Part shown: positions 1 through 8,255 of the stretch, in pieces
How the letters are laid out: each line of letters begins with the position of its first letter
Numbering within the stretch: position 1 is the first letter of the stretch
From: Lachnospiraceae bacterium XBB1006
GTDB lineage: Bacteria > Bacillota > Clostridia > Lachnospirales > Lachnospiraceae
Direction of reading: 5' to 3'
Length of the DNA stretch: 64,000 bases
Assembly: GCA_900115795.1 (NCBI GenBank)
Contig: FOXT01000016.1
Coordinates: forward strand, 1 to 64,000
Program-made: the position numbers and the translations under genes
The notes under the pieces: generated by a model
Databases searched by the model: none
The model's input: the letters and a program-made list of their open reading frames with translations, nothing else
What the model was told of the DNA's origin: nothing

Positions 1-361
1 AACCGTTGTTTGAATACTTGATGGTAGACTTAATACCTTTTTTTCGGCAAATCCGGAGTACCCGCTTGTCATTTACCTTAATACCATGATATCTATCCAG
101 ATCATCACGTATCCTCCGATACCCCTTATCTGGGCTCTCCATGTGAATTTTTTCAATCTCCCTGGCGATTTTTTCATTTTCCGCCTCATGAGCAGGGATA
201 TCTCTATGTAGCCATTTATAGTATGCTGCCCTACTTACACCTCCCAGTTCGCAAAGAGTACTGATTGGATAACCATGATTTTCGTGTTCTTCTTTGATGG
301 CCTGATAGATATCACCATGCCTTACTAGGCTCAGTCTCGCCCCCTCTCTATTTCGTCGAGT
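1..361 (-). CDS. IS3-family transposase OrfB (DDE integrase), N-terminal part
   Basis: Reading on the minus strand in the -1 frame relative to orfA gives an uninterrupted IS3 OrfB N-terminus, including the YPISTLCELGGVSRAAYYKW helix-turn-helix-like segment and the HMESPDKGYRRIRDDL segment that precedes the catalytic DDE core. The core itself is cut off by the window edge. It has no good start codon of its own and is most likely made as an OrfAB fusion by -1 slippage at the A7 run at 361-367 (plus-strand T7). Confidence 0.85.
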
Positions 362-1008
362 TTTTTTAAGAAAGATACCTCCATCTCTGCACGGTATTTT
401 TCTGCACGCAGGATTTTGTTTTCAGCCCGAAGTTTCTCCAATTCAGACATTTCATCCACTGGTTTAGAGTGCCCGCGCCTGTCATGAAGAGCATTCACGC
501 CACCAGATTCATATTTGATGGTATAGTTACGTGCTTGTTGATAAGACACCTCGTATTTAGCAGCTGCGTCAGCATAATTACGGTCATGCGCGATGCAATA
601 CTGCACAATTTCTACTCGTTCTTCAAATGTTGTTTTTCTACCTTTGGTCATGACTATTGATTCTCCTGTTCCGGAAGATTTTAATTCCTCATAACCATTA
701 TACTTCTTAATCCAATTTTGTAACTTACTTTTTGATCTGATACCATACTTTTGACAGATATATAGTTGTGAACCTTCACCATTTAGATAATCCAAAACAG
801 CTTTTTGTTTTAACTCCTTTGAATAGTGCTTGTGTTTCTTTTGAAAAAAAGCCTCCGCACCATCACTTTTATAAATGCTCATCCATTGTTGCACAGAAGA
901 TAGCGCAACTCCCAGCCTATCAGCCGCATGACGGTAGCTCTCTTTTCCATCAAGAATATTTCTAACTGCCTTTAGTTTTTCGGCTGGTTCAATCTTATAT
1001 ACGGACAT
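331..1008 (-). CDS. IS3-family transposase OrfA with two helix-turn-helix domains
   Basis: A 225-residue DNA-binding subunit. It has two helix-turn-helix modules (roughly residues 8-60, with RHAADRLGVALSSVQQW, and 120-170, with YADAAAKYEVSYQQARNY) and ends in a leucine-rich coiled coil (ELEKLRAENKILRAEK) that mediates transposase dimerisation in this family. The start was set at the ATG at 1008, since AGGAGGGAG lies 8 bases upstream; an upstream in-frame ATG at 1035 lacks such a site. The slippery run sits at codons for LKKL near the end, and orfA stops 30 bases later. Confidence 0.88.
   Translation of the reverse strand: MSVYKIEPAEKLKAVRNILDGKESYRHAADRLGVALSSVQQWMSIYKSDGAEAFFQKKHKHYSKELKQKAVLDYLNGEGSQLYICQKYGIRSKSKLQNWIKKYNGYEELKSSGTGESIVMTKGRKTTFEERVEIVQYCIAHDRNYADAAAKYEVSYQQARNYTIKYESGGVNALHDRRGHSKPVDEMSELEKLRAENKILRAEKYRAEMEVSFLKKLDEIERGRD
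358..370 (-). promoter_or_regulatory. Programmed -1 frameshift site in the IS3 transposase
   Basis: On the minus strand the orfA codons TTA AAA AAA CTC contain the heptamer A AAA AAA followed by C. A -1 slip yields AAA AAA ACT and enters the orfB frame, which stays open to the window edge. A_AAA_AAx is the well-known slippery motif of IS150-type elements. Confidence 0.7.
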
Positions 1009-1171
1009 AAAAATGCTCCCTCCTAAGTAGTTCAAGATTTTATTATTTCTCTTGTCTACCTAGAAGGGAGCATATCAAGATGATTAAATCATCTGGGCGA
1101 GGTCCCTTTTTGGTAATGATTCTAATAGTGATTCTAAATTGATTCTATAAATAGCTTTCTTGAACCACACA

Positions 1172-1200
1172 TTGCGTGTATAGGGCGGATGTGATATAAT
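1172..1200 (+). promoter_or_regulatory. Promoter and candidate operator of the XRE-dinD pair
   Basis: TTGCGT and TATAAT are separated by 17 bases and lie 28 bases before the XRE gene. An inverted repeat CATTGCGT (1170-1177) / ACGCAATG (1208-1215) covers the -35 box and lies just past the -10 box, which suggests binding by a dimeric regulator, possibly the HTH protein encoded next. Confidence 0.6.
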
Positions 1201-1228
1201 CAAGAAAACGCAATGCGAGGAGAATGAA

Positions 1229-1432
1229 ATGGATATTGCAAAGGTGATTAAAGAATTACGTGAGGGTGTGAAAATGAATCGAAAAGAATTCTCAGAGCAC
1301 ACTGGGATTCCAGTTAGGACACTTGAGGATTGGGAGGCTGGTCGTCGTACTCCTCCGGAGTACATACCAAGACTGATAGCATATCAACTGAAATATGAGG
1401 AATTGGTGGGGAATAAAGATGTTACGACTTGA
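1229..1432 (+). CDS. Small XRE-type helix-turn-helix protein
   Basis: A 67-residue protein made almost entirely of one Cro/C1-type helix-turn-helix: KMNRKEFSEHTGIPVRTLED is helix 2, turn and helix 3, followed by WEAGRRTPP, the typical post-recognition-helix segment. The ribosome binding site GAGGAG is 7 bases upstream. Its last 14 bases overlap dinD, so the two genes are probably translationally coupled. The likely role is local repression through the inverted repeat around its own promoter; that is inference. It could equally be the antitoxin-like partner of the downstream gene. Confidence 0.75.
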   Translation: MDIAKVIKELREGVKMNRKEFSEHTGIPVRTLEDWEAGRRTPPEYIPRLIAYQLKYEELVGNKDVTT

Positions 1433-2324
1433 AAAAGTAAATGGAGCAAACTTTGGAGATGTTATGATGGAACTGAAAGCAAGTGAGTATAAGAGATTTG
1501 AGGACATTAAGCATGTAAGAGATGATGGGACCGAGTATTGGAGCGCTAGAGAACTTGCACCGGCATTGGAGTATGCTCAATGGAGGAATTTTTCTAAAGT
1601 AATAGGAAGGGCTATGATTGCCTGTGAGAATAGTGGACGCAGTGTTTTAGATGATTTTGCTGAGGTCAGCAAAATCGTGGATGCAGGAGCAACGTCCAAA
1701 CCGATAAAAGATTATGAGTTGTCAAGATACGCATGTTATTTAATCGTTCAGAATGGTGACCCGCGCAAAGAAGTCATTGCGTTGGGACAGACATACTTTG
1801 CAATACAGACTTATCGTCAAGAGGTGGCGGACCATTTTAATCAACTTGACGAGGATAGACGACGATTAGTTGTACGAGGAGATATAAAGCAGTGGAATCA
1901 GCTACTTGCAGAGACTGCCCACGATGCAGGAGTTATAACAAATGAGGAGTTTGCGATTTTTCAAAATGCGGGATATATGGGGTTGTATGGTGGCCTTGAT
2001 GTTGATGATATTCATAAGCGAAAAAAACTTGAAGTAGGGCAGAAGATTCTTGATTATATGGGCAGTACCGAATTGATTGCCAATTTATTCAGAATATCGC
2101 AAACAGAAGAAAAGCTACGCAAGGATAGAGTTGAGGGAGCTGAGAATGCTACAAGCATTCATTATAATGTTGGAAAGGAAGTAAGAACAGCAATAAAGAA
2201 AATCGGTGGCACCATGCCGGAAGATTTACCTACACCTGAGAAAAGCATTCAACAGATTGAGCAGGAACAGATGGCAAGGCTTAAAGCAAAGGCAAAAAAA
2301 GGAAAAATAATGTTGGATGAGTGA
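1419..2324 (+). CDS. dinD: DNA damage-inducible protein D (DinD) homologue
   Basis: A 301-residue protein recognisable as DinD from YWSARELAPALEYAQWRNF near the N-terminus (a Bro-N-like fold) and from SRYACYLIVQNGDPRKEVI and LGQTYFAIQTYRQE in the centre. The C-terminus is Lys-rich. E. coli DinD is SOS-induced and inhibits RecA strand exchange. I saw no clear LexA box (CGAAC-N4-GTTCG type) upstream. The start at 1419 was chosen because GGTGGGG lies 7 bases upstream; an earlier ATG at 1395 lacks a binding site. DinD genes are often on mobile DNA, consistent with the neighbouring IS and TA genes. Confidence 0.85.
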   Translation: MLRLEKVNGANFGDVMMELKASEYKRFEDIKHVRDDGTEYWSARELAPALEYAQWRNFSKVIGRAMIACENSGRSVLDDFAEVSKIVDAGATSKPIKDYELSRYACYLIVQNGDPRKEVIALGQTYFAIQTYRQEVADHFNQLDEDRRRLVVRGDIKQWNQLLAETAHDAGVITNEEFAIFQNAGYMGLYGGLDVDDIHKRKKLEVGQKILDYMGSTELIANLFRISQTEEKLRKDRVEGAENATSIHYNVGKEVRTAIKKIGGTMPEDLPTPEKSIQQIEQEQMARLKAKAKKGKIMLDE

Positions 2325-2387
2325 TAGTGCAAAGAAGCGTTTGCCTTGATGCAATTTCAGATAAAGTATAAAAAGGGAGAATTTCGT

Positions 2388-2768
2388 ATGAAAATATTGG
2401 GATATATTATTAATATGGTAATACCAGTGACATTATTTATGATAGGATTATTTTTCACGTTCAAACCAGCTACAAAAATAAACAATTTGGCAGGGCATCG
2501 TACTAAATATTCGAAATTAAGTCAACAAACTTGGGATTATGCTCAAAGGACTATGGCAAAAACATATTTAATCGTGGGAGCTATTTATACTATTATTTCA
2601 GCGACTGTAAATATCATCTTATTTAAACAAGGTATAAAAGTGGATGAGCTATGGCTTGCAGTCGGAGTTATTGTTTTAGTGCAGTGTACGGCACCATTGA
2701 TAGAGTATGTGATTGTAGAAAAAGGATTGAAACGTAAGTTTGACATGAATGGAAATATACGAAAATAG
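2388..2768 (+). CDS. SdpI-like small membrane protein
   Basis: A 126-residue protein with about three hydrophobic segments (residues 6-26, 62-82 and 90-110). The segment NNLAGHRTKYSKLSQQTWDY matches the signature of the SdpI/YhfL-type membrane family (GxRT, S, TW) that follows the first helix. SdpI of Bacillus subtilis gives immunity to the SdpC toxin, but most family members are uncharacterised and this one has no toxin gene beside it. The start is the ATG at 2388 behind AAGGGAG. The gene sits between dinD and an ATPase relic in an accessory strip. Confidence 0.65.
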   Translation: MKILGYIINMVIPVTLFMIGLFFTFKPATKINNLAGHRTKYSKLSQQTWDYAQRTMAKTYLIVGAIYTIISATVNIILFKQGIKVDELWLAVGVIVLVQCTAPLIEYVIVEKGLKRKFDMNGNIRK

Positions 2769-3336
2769 CTCAAGGATTTTTTGTACAAGGTGGAATGGTC
2801 TTGAAAAAGCTAATTCTACACAGGGTGCACTTGATGATGCGGAATACACAGGTGGGCTCATGGAGCTTTATGACAGCACCATGGCCTTTATAAAAAACAA
2901 TACAAAAAAGGATGGCGCAAAGACAATGATAAGCGCGTGGAGTTACCGGATTATCCGGAACGAGCATTGGAAGAGGAATGTTTGATGGCTCTGAAGTTCA
3001 GTTGCTGGATATAAGACACGTGCCATCAAAGCTGCGAAATCCGATTCTTGCAGATGTTTTTGGAAAAATGAGGCTTATGGAGCGACGCGGTAGTGGATTT
3101 AAGAAAATCCTTGATGTCTATGAAGCGGAGGAAAGATATAAGGAAGAGCTAAAGCCGGTATTTTATACGGATGGATATAATTTCTTCCTTACGTTGTGGA
3201 ATCTAAATTATGCGTATGATAAAGCGCAAAATAAAGCACAGAAGAGCAGTGCAAATGCTGATGAAAGAGTTGTTAAAAGAGGGCACGATTGAAAGAATCG
3301 GATCTAAGAAGACAGGATCGTGGCTTGTGAAATAGT
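2752..3336 (+). pseudogene. Relic of an AlbA-type ATP-binding/HTH protein
   Basis: Three reading frames together spell pieces of the AlbA_2-type ATP-binding regulator family. They are SRIFCTRWNGLEKANS with ALDDAEYTG (about 2764-2850), VELPDYPERALEEE (about 2938-2980, another frame), and VPSKLRNPILADVFGKMRLM with ERRGSGFKKI (3020-3110), ending in a winged-helix tail ELLKEGTIERIGSKKTGSW that stops at 3336 in yet another frame. The ATP-binding middle is deleted and at least two frameshifts separate the pieces, so it cannot be functional. A second scrap of the same family tail lies at 30128-30331. Confidence 0.75.
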
Positions 3337-3351
3337 GGGGGATTTTGATAT

Positions 3352-3888
3352 TTGAAAGTAATTATAATACGACATGGACCAGTTGCTTATGACTGGGAAA
3401 GAACGTATAGTTCCTGTGAGTTTGATAAGGCTTGTACTCAGTATGACAAGGCACCAATTATGCGGATGTTTTATGATATTCCTGCTTTTAATCTAAAACG
3501 AGTATACGTTAGTACCTTGCCTAGAAGTCGGGACACTGCAATAGAAATATTTGGGAATAAGGATTTTATATGTACTGAACTGGTAAGCGAAGTCCCGCTT
3601 GGGTCAAGTTTTGATTGTAGGATGGAGTTACCATTGTGGTTTTGGAATATAACGGGACGAGTTCAATGGTTCCTTAACTCCAATAGGCAAGCAGAAAGCA
3701 GAAAAGAGACGAAAGCAAGGGCAAGTAAATTTGTTGAATTGTTAAATAATGACGACTGCGAGAGTGTGGTGGTCACGCACGGTTTTTATATGCATACCTT
3801 GGTGAAAGAGATGCAAAAGGCGGGATTTAGAATCAGTAAATCGATGAGAAATTATAAAAATGGTGACTATGTAGTTGCTGAAAAATAG
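3352..3888 (+). CDS. Histidine phosphatase family protein (phosphoglycerate mutase-like)
   Basis: A 178-residue single-domain protein. The N-terminal IIIRHGPV carries the catalytic RHG motif, STLPRSRDTA the second phosphate-binding arginine, and VVVTHGFYMHTLV the second catalytic histidine, all at family-typical spacing. Such enzymes remove phosphates from small molecules or proteins; the substrate here is unknown. It starts with TTG at 3352 behind GTGGGGG. It is followed after 12 bases by a MazG-like gene and then an ASCH-domain gene, so the three form a compact cassette that may act on nucleotides or modified RNA bases (inference). Confidence 0.8.
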   Translation: MKVIIIRHGPVAYDWERTYSSCEFDKACTQYDKAPIMRMFYDIPAFNLKRVYVSTLPRSRDTAIEIFGNKDFICTELVSEVPLGSSFDCRMELPLWFWNITGRVQWFLNSNRQAESRKETKARASKFVELLNNDDCESVVVTHGFYMHTLVKEMQKAGFRISKSMRNYKNGDYVVAEK

Positions 3889-3900
3889 AGGTGGCTTAGA

Positions 3901-4224
3901 TTGGATTTTACAATAAACGAGATGCAGGAAATGCAAAGGAATTTACAAGAAAAGTACAAGGACAAATGGGAATCTATCGGTCCGGAGACGGGAAAGAATA
4001 AACTTCTCTGGATGGTAGGAGAGATTGGAGAAGTCATAGACATCGTTAAGAAAAATGGTGGAACAAAAGCTTGCACTGATGAGACGCTCAGAAAGGACTT
4101 AGTAGAAGAGATGGCAGATGTTCTTATGTACTATAACGATGTTATGCTTTGTTATGGGATTACTGCTGAGGAATTAAAACAATCCTATTCCGAAAAGTAT
4201 AAAAAGAACATGGAGCGATGGTAA
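3901..4224 (+). CDS. MazG-like nucleotide pyrophosphohydrolase
   Basis: A 107-residue all-alpha protein. WMVGEIGEVIDIVKKNGG and KDLVEEMADVLMYYNDVM supply the paired acidic motifs (ExxE and EExxD-type) that bind Mg2+ in MazG/dUTPase-like NTP pyrophosphohydrolases, which hydrolyse (d)NTPs to NMP and pyrophosphate. Its size fits the single-domain tetrameric type. It starts with TTG at 3901 after AGAGGTGG. It lies between the histidine phosphatase and the ASCH protein in one transcriptional direction. The exact substrate cannot be told from sequence. Confidence 0.8.
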   Translation: MDFTINEMQEMQRNLQEKYKDKWESIGPETGKNKLLWMVGEIGEVIDIVKKNGGTKACTDETLRKDLVEEMADVLMYYNDVMLCYGITAEELKQSYSEKYKKNMERW

Positions 4225-4226
4225 GT

Positions 4227-4571
4227 ATGACGCACTATATGAACTTATGGGATGACTCTTTCCAGGCAATAAAGGAAGGCTGGAAAACGGTCGAAATGCG
4301 CTTAAATGACGAGAAAAGATCGATTATCAGTGTTGGCGATATTATTGAGTTTACTAATACGACGACACAGGGGAAAATGGCCTGTCAGGTTGTAAATATA
4401 TATAAATACGCCAATTTTGTTGAACTATATATGCATCATGACAAGGTATCAATCGGTTACAAAGAAGATGAGGAGGCAAATCCAGATGATATGCTTTTAT
4501 ACTATACCAGAGAAGATATCGAAAAGTATGGCGTTGTTGGAATAGAATTATCCAGAATTATGGTCGGATAA
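4227..4571 (+). CDS. ASCH-domain protein
   Basis: A 114-residue protein with the ASCH signature: MNLWDDSFQAIKEGWKTVEM followed by RLNDEKR near the N-terminus, then VGDIIEFTN. ASCH domains have a PUA-like beta-barrel and bind RNA; some are acetylcytidine amidohydrolases. The start is uncertain: ATG at 4218 overlaps the MazG gene by 7 bases but is only 3 bases from GGAG, while the ATG at 4227 begins exactly where family proteins usually begin. It is the last gene of the three-gene cassette. Confidence 0.8.
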   Translation: MTHYMNLWDDSFQAIKEGWKTVEMRLNDEKRSIISVGDIIEFTNTTTQGKMACQVVNIYKYANFVELYMHHDKVSIGYKEDEEANPDDMLLYYTREDIEKYGVVGIELSRIMVG

Positions 4572-4643
4572 GTGTTCATATAAATGTCCAGATTAGGTAA
4601 TTGCGAAATATGATATTTCGCGTTTTGGCGCGAAATTACTGAA

Positions 4644-4775
4644 TGGAAGTATGTGGATGCAGATATAGACGTTGATGATGAGGCACATATTGTTACACTA
4701 TCTACATGCTCATATGATTCAGATGTAAGATTTACAGTAAGTGCAGTGAGGGTTGATGAGCATGAGTGGAAATGA
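4644..4775 (+). pseudogene. C-terminal relic of a class B sortase
   Basis: An open stretch without a start codon reads HIVTLSTCSYDSDVRFTVSA followed by VRVDEHEW and a stop. TLSTC is the catalytic cysteine motif of sortases, and the downstream R (in DVRF) is the catalytic arginine of class B enzymes. Everything upstream (TM anchor, catalytic His) is missing, so only about the last 43 residues survive. The call is from motif recognition only; the rest of 4572-4871 shows nothing else recognisable. Confidence 0.55.
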
Positions 4776-4871
4776 ATGGTGTGAATTTAGGGTTAAATTT
4801 ATGGGAAAATCATTGGCAAAACTTCATCGACATGATATGATACACATATAGAAATGAAGGAAGGTGAGCTT

Positions 4872-5126
4872 ATGCCAAGTATAAAACCAGTTTCAGCATT
4901 AAAGAATTATACAAGTATAGTCAATGAAGTGACTTATGGAAACAGAGTTTATTTTACAAAAAATGGTCATGGAACCTGTGCTTTGGTAGATATGGCAGAA
5001 CTTGATGAGTTAGATAAACAAAAAGCCCTTCTACAGCTCATGACAAAGTTAGCAGAAGCAAAAGTATCTGTAAGGGAAGAAGGTACTATTTCTGCGGATG
5101 ATCTTGAGAAGGAGCTTGGATTGTAA
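4872..5126 (+). CDS. Phd/YefM-type antitoxin
   Basis: An 84-residue protein beginning MPSIKPVSALKNYTSIVNEV, the usual N-terminus of Phd/YefM antitoxins (beta strand, SxL(R)xN/K-Y helix). VYFTKNGHGTCALVDM is the family central strand. These proteins bind DNA as dimers to repress their operon and use a disordered C-terminus to block the toxin. AAGGAAGGTGAG precedes the ATG at 4872. The stop is followed by one base and then the toxin ATG, the standard coupled arrangement. Confidence 0.88.
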   Translation: MPSIKPVSALKNYTSIVNEVTYGNRVYFTKNGHGTCALVDMAELDELDKQKALLQLMTKLAEAKVSVREEGTISADDLEKELGL

Positions 5127-5127
5127 T

Positions 5128-5478
5128 ATGAAATACCAGTTGGAGTATTCACAGATTGTTCGTAGAAAGTTAAAATTTTTGAAGTTGTACCTTTCGGAAC
5201 AGTATGGAGAGGATTTTGCAAAGTCTGCAGTAAAGAGAATAACAGACAGAGCCAGAGACTTGCAGGAGAATCCGGATATAGGTGTGGATTTGTCTGCAAA
5301 ATATGAGATTGATACAGACTTTAGAGAACTGTTTGTAAATCATAATCATCTGTTTTACTACAAGGACAAAGATACGATTATTGTTGCAGAAATGTTCGGG
5401 GAGAAAGAGGACTTTATGTATAAACTCTTTGGAATCTCAGGACGAACTCAGGAGTCTATTGATTACTGGGGAGAGTAA
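5128..5478 (+). CDS. RelE/ParE-family toxin
   Basis: A 116-residue protein of the RelE/ParE fold: a basic N-terminal helical hairpin (EYSQIVRRKLKFLKLYL), a central AVKRITDRARDLQENP helix and a C-terminal sheet with FRELFVNHNHLFYYKDKDT. RelE-like members cleave ribosome-bound mRNA and ParE-like members poison gyrase; the sequence does not settle which. The start at 5128 (TAA T ATG) follows the antitoxin immediately. A strong terminator lies 60 bases after the stop, closing a two-gene unit. Confidence 0.85.
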   Translation: MKYQLEYSQIVRRKLKFLKLYLSEQYGEDFAKSAVKRITDRARDLQENPDIGVDLSAKYEIDTDFRELFVNHNHLFYYKDKDTIIVAEMFGEKEDFMYKLFGISGRTQESIDYWGE

Positions 5479-5538
5479 TCTGTGGTTGCAATTTGGTTGC
5501 AAAAACTTTTAGTGGTTTGCATGTAATAAGGCATTGTT

Positions 5539-5573
5539 AAAAGCAGGTATTTGAGGTGGATACCTGCTTTTTT
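5539..5573 (+). terminator. Rho-independent terminator after the toxin gene
   Basis: Perfect stem AAAAGCAGGTAT / ATACCTGCTTTT with an 8-base loop and a T-rich tail. Confidence 0.85.
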
Positions 5574-5657
5574 ACAACGTCTGTATTTATATTTGGAAAA
5601 AAGAATGAGGATATAGAGAACATTCTTTATGAACAGGCAAGAGAAAAGGAGAATGAT

Positions 5658-6020
5658 ATGCGCTTAAGAAATGTTTTGATCGTTGTAAAAGATATTGAGA
5701 AGTCGAAGAAATTTTATCATGACCTGTTTGGACTGGATATGATTCTGGATAATGACGGCAACATGATTTTGACGGAAGGGTTGGTATTGCAGGATGAGAA
5801 AATCTGGAAACAATTTCTCGGACGGGAAATTGTGTCGGAAAGCAATGCCTGTGAATTGTATTTTGAAGAAAAAGACATGGAGGGATTTATTAAAAAATTA
5901 GAAGAACTGTATCCAGATATCCGGTATGTGAATCGCCTGATGACTCATAGTTGGGGGCAGCAGGTGGTTCGCTTCTATGACCTGGACGGAAATCTGATTG
6001 AGGTGGGAACACCTCTTTGA
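5658..6020 (+). CDS. VOC-family (glyoxalase/bleomycin-resistance-like) protein
   Basis: A 120-residue protein with one vicinal-oxygen-chelate module pair: VLIVVKDIEKSKKFYHDLFG at the N-terminus and VVRFYDLDGNLIEVGTPL at the C-terminus, both VOC hallmarks. Members bind a divalent metal and act as lyases, dioxygenases or drug-binding proteins; this short type is usually of unknown substrate. The start was set at the ATG at 5658 behind AAAAGGAG; the longer frame from 5556 begins inside the terminator and is unlikely to be translated. Confidence 0.8.
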   Translation: MRLRNVLIVVKDIEKSKKFYHDLFGLDMILDNDGNMILTEGLVLQDEKIWKQFLGREIVSESNACELYFEEKDMEGFIKKLEELYPDIRYVNRLMTHSWGQQVVRFYDLDGNLIEVGTPL

Positions 6021-6112
6021 TTTTCTTGACAGCTTCCTTTTCTTCTAGTGAAATGTCAAAATATTATATATTGAATTGAAAAAGATATAAATGCCTGTAA
6101 TAATATGTTTTT

Positions 6113-6180
6113 TTGCAAGGATTCACAAAACTTATATAATTGTTCTTTATAATAGAATACAGAGATTTACTCAGCGATAA
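6113..6180 (+). promoter_or_regulatory. Promoter region of the chemoreceptor gene
   Basis: TTGCAA (6113-6118) and TATAAT (6135-6140) are 16 bases apart and resemble a sigma-A promoter. Further down, TAGA then 16 bases then AGCGATAA (6153-6180) loosely resembles a motility sigma-28 (SigD) promoter, the sigma factor that usually drives chemoreceptor genes in Firmicutes. Which one is used cannot be told. Confidence 0.4.
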
Positions 6181-6217
6181 ATAATGCACAAAATAATACA
6201 AAATGGAGGCATTGATT

Positions 6218-8242
6218 ATGAAGAATTCTAAGAACATGAAGACAAAGGTGAAAAGAAGTATTAGCAAGACGTTGCTGCTGGTTATTTTACCGGTTGTGAC
6301 AATTGGTACTCTTGGTATCATTCTATTTTTAAACAACCAGGCATCCTCAAGTTTGATGGAGGTATCAAAGCAGGATTTGAATGCGGAAACGGAAAAGAAT
6401 GCCAGGGAATTAGGCACACCCTTTCAAATGCTTATGTCAAAGTTCGGGCAATATGCAGATACCTTGGAAAATGTGGAATTTAAGGATCACGAGGCAATGG
6501 CAGAGTATATTAAACCGTCGGTTGATTACCAGCCAGTAGAAAATACAGGAATCTACCTTGCGTTTGAAGATGGATCGTACACATTTGCGAATAATCAGAA
6601 GCAACCGGATGATTGGGATCCGACAACCAGAGACTGGTACAAATTCGGTATGGAAAATGACACCTTTAAGGTCACGGATGCGTATATTGATGCAGCAAAA
6701 AACACACTTTGCGTAACCTTTGCAAGGCGGGTGGATTTGTATGATGGTTCGAAAGCGGTTATGGCAATGGATGTATTTTTGTCAGACCTTCAGGATACCG
6801 TAAAACAGTTAAAACCAATGAAAACCGGACGTTCCGCAATTCTTTCCAATACGCAGTTCATTTCTTATGCAAAGGAAGAGTACAATGGTAAAAATATTGA
6901 TGAGCTAAACAGTTCCTATGTAAATGAACTTAAGGAATACGGATTTGATGAAAAACAGACCGATGTAGTGGAACGTAAGCAGGATGATGGAACAAAGAAT
7001 TACGTTGCAAAATATATTATGCCGGGAACAGGATGGGTTGTTCTGTCGGTGGTTTCTGAAAAGGATGTTTTAGCGAAGGCAGTTCGCTTCCGAAATATTG
7101 CGTTTGGCGTTATGATTGTGGTATTGTTGCTGATTACAGCCATTGTATTGGTTGCGATTCGAAATATTATATCCAGACCGGTAGGATTTTTATCAAACAG
7201 TATTCTACGTGTTTCGGATGGTGATTTTACCACAGAAATGCCTACAAATAAGGGAGATGAAATTGGATTAATCAGTTCCGAAATGACCAATTATGTGGCA
7301 CGTATGAGAGATACAATTCGGGGGATACAAGAACGTGCGGATCGATTGCGTGTGGACTCGGATACATCCAAGGAAGCTTCCAATTATATGACTAATGAAG
7401 CAAATGATCAGTCTATTTCCATGGAACAGATTCAACGAGCAATGGACGGTATCACCAAGGCAGTTACGGAACTGGCAGAAAATGCAACAGAATTAGCACA
7501 GTCCGTATCGGATTTGACAACGAATGGAAATGAAACCAATGATGTGATGTTGGAATTGGTAAAACAGGCAGACGTTGGACAGAAAGATATGCTGAACGTA
7601 GAAAACAATATGGGAAGAATATCGGATTCCATGAGTGAGATGAATGATGCGGTAAATGTTGTTCGTGAATCGGCAGATAAGATCAACGAAATTGTAGAAA
7701 TGATTGATTCCATTTCCAGCCAGACCAATCTGTTGTCCTTAAACGCTTCCATCGAAGCGGCCCGGGCAGGAGAAGCTGGTCGGGGATTTGCAGTGGTTGC
7801 GGATGAAATTGGAAAACTGGCGGCAAACAGTCAGGAGGCGGCAAAAGAAATTGCAACCATCATTGCTAAGATTACCAGTGAAATTGTTAAGCTGTCCGAG
7901 AAATCCCAGGCAAATATGTCAGCGATTACGGAAAGCAGTGAAGCGGTAAAACAGGCAGGAGGCAGTTTTGAAGTGATCTTCGGAAAACTGGACAGTGCAG
8001 CGGATACCATGCAGTCCATGATTAATCTTATGAACAGTGTAAATGACATAGCAGCCAATGTGGCAGCCATCTCCGAGGAGCAGTCGGCAAGTTCAGAAGA
8101 AGTTATGGCAACGGTAGAAAGTTTAGTAGAATCAGCCAATGGAATTGCAGATACTTCGAAAAATGTTGAGGATTCCGCAAATTCTGTATCAGATTCAGCA
8201 GTCTCCATTAACGAAGCATTAAGCAAGTTTAGAATTGAGTAA
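6218..8242 (+). CDS. Methyl-accepting chemotaxis protein (dCache-type chemoreceptor)
   Basis: A 674-residue receptor. TM1 is near residues 15-37 and is followed by a periplasmic-side dCache ligand domain (about 45-285; [20 protein letters not shown] is typical). Next are TM2 (about 293-315), a HAMP domain with [19 protein letters not shown], and a long cytoplasmic coiled coil whose hairpin tip reads [20 protein letters not shown]. It senses an extracellular small molecule, probably an amino or carboxylic acid, and controls CheA. The start at 6218 follows TGGAGG. No flagellar or che genes are in the window, so this is an orphan receptor gene. Confidence 0.93.
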   Translation: MKNSKNMKTKVKRSISKTLLLVILPVVTIGTLGIILFLNNQASSSLMEVSKQDLNAETEKNARELGTPFQMLMSKFGQYADTLENVEFKDHEAMAEYIKPSVDYQPVENTGIYLAFEDGSYTFANNQKQPDDWDPTTRDWYKFGMENDTFKVTDAYIDAAKNTLCVTFARRVDLYDGSKAVMAMDVFLSDLQDTVKQLKPMKTGRSAILSNTQFISYAKEEYNGKNIDELNSSYVNELKEYGFDEKQTDVVERKQDDGTKNYVAKYIMPGTGWVVLSVVSEKDVLAKAVRFRNIAFGVMIVVLLLITAIVLVAIRNIISRPVGFLSNSILRVSDGDFTTEMPTNKGDEIGLISSEMTNYVARMRDTIRGIQERADRLRVDSDTSKEASNYMTNEANDQSISMEQIQRAMDGITKAVTELAENATELAQSVSDLTTNGNETNDVMLELVKQADVGQKDMLNVENNMGRISDSMSEMNDAVNVVRESADKINEIVEMIDSISSQTNLLSLNASIEAARAGEAGRGFAVVADEIGKLAANSQEAAKEIATIIAKITSEIVKLSEKSQANMSAITESSEAVKQAGGSFEVIFGKLDSAADTMQSMINLMNSVNDIAANVAAISEEQSASSEEVMATVESLVESANGIADTSKNVEDSANSVSDSAVSINEALSKFRIE

Positions 8243-8255
8243 TAGATGTGAGCAG

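Larger units (their letters stand above)
1..1072 (-). mobile_element. IS3-family insertion sequence (IS150-like), one end visible
   Basis: Minus-strand element with orfA followed by an overlapping orfB in the -1 frame, the standard IS3 layout. The visible terminus starts with TG at 1072 (TGCTCCCTTCTAGG reading leftwards) and lies about 60 bases upstream of orfA; the other end is outside the window, so no target duplication can be checked. IS3 elements move by copy-out-paste-in through a dimeric transposase made by programmed frameshifting. Both visible reading frames are intact, so the copy may be active. Confidence 0.85.

Noticed and set aside
1084-1365. Minus-strand 93-residue frame before dinD
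   Set aside because: It overlaps the promoter and XRE gene on the opposite strand and shows no family features.
5480-5530. Attachment site after the toxin gene (TTGCAATTTGGTTGCA-like repeats)
   Set aside because: The short TTGCAA repeats hint at an integrase-related end, but no integrase or matching second copy exists in the window.
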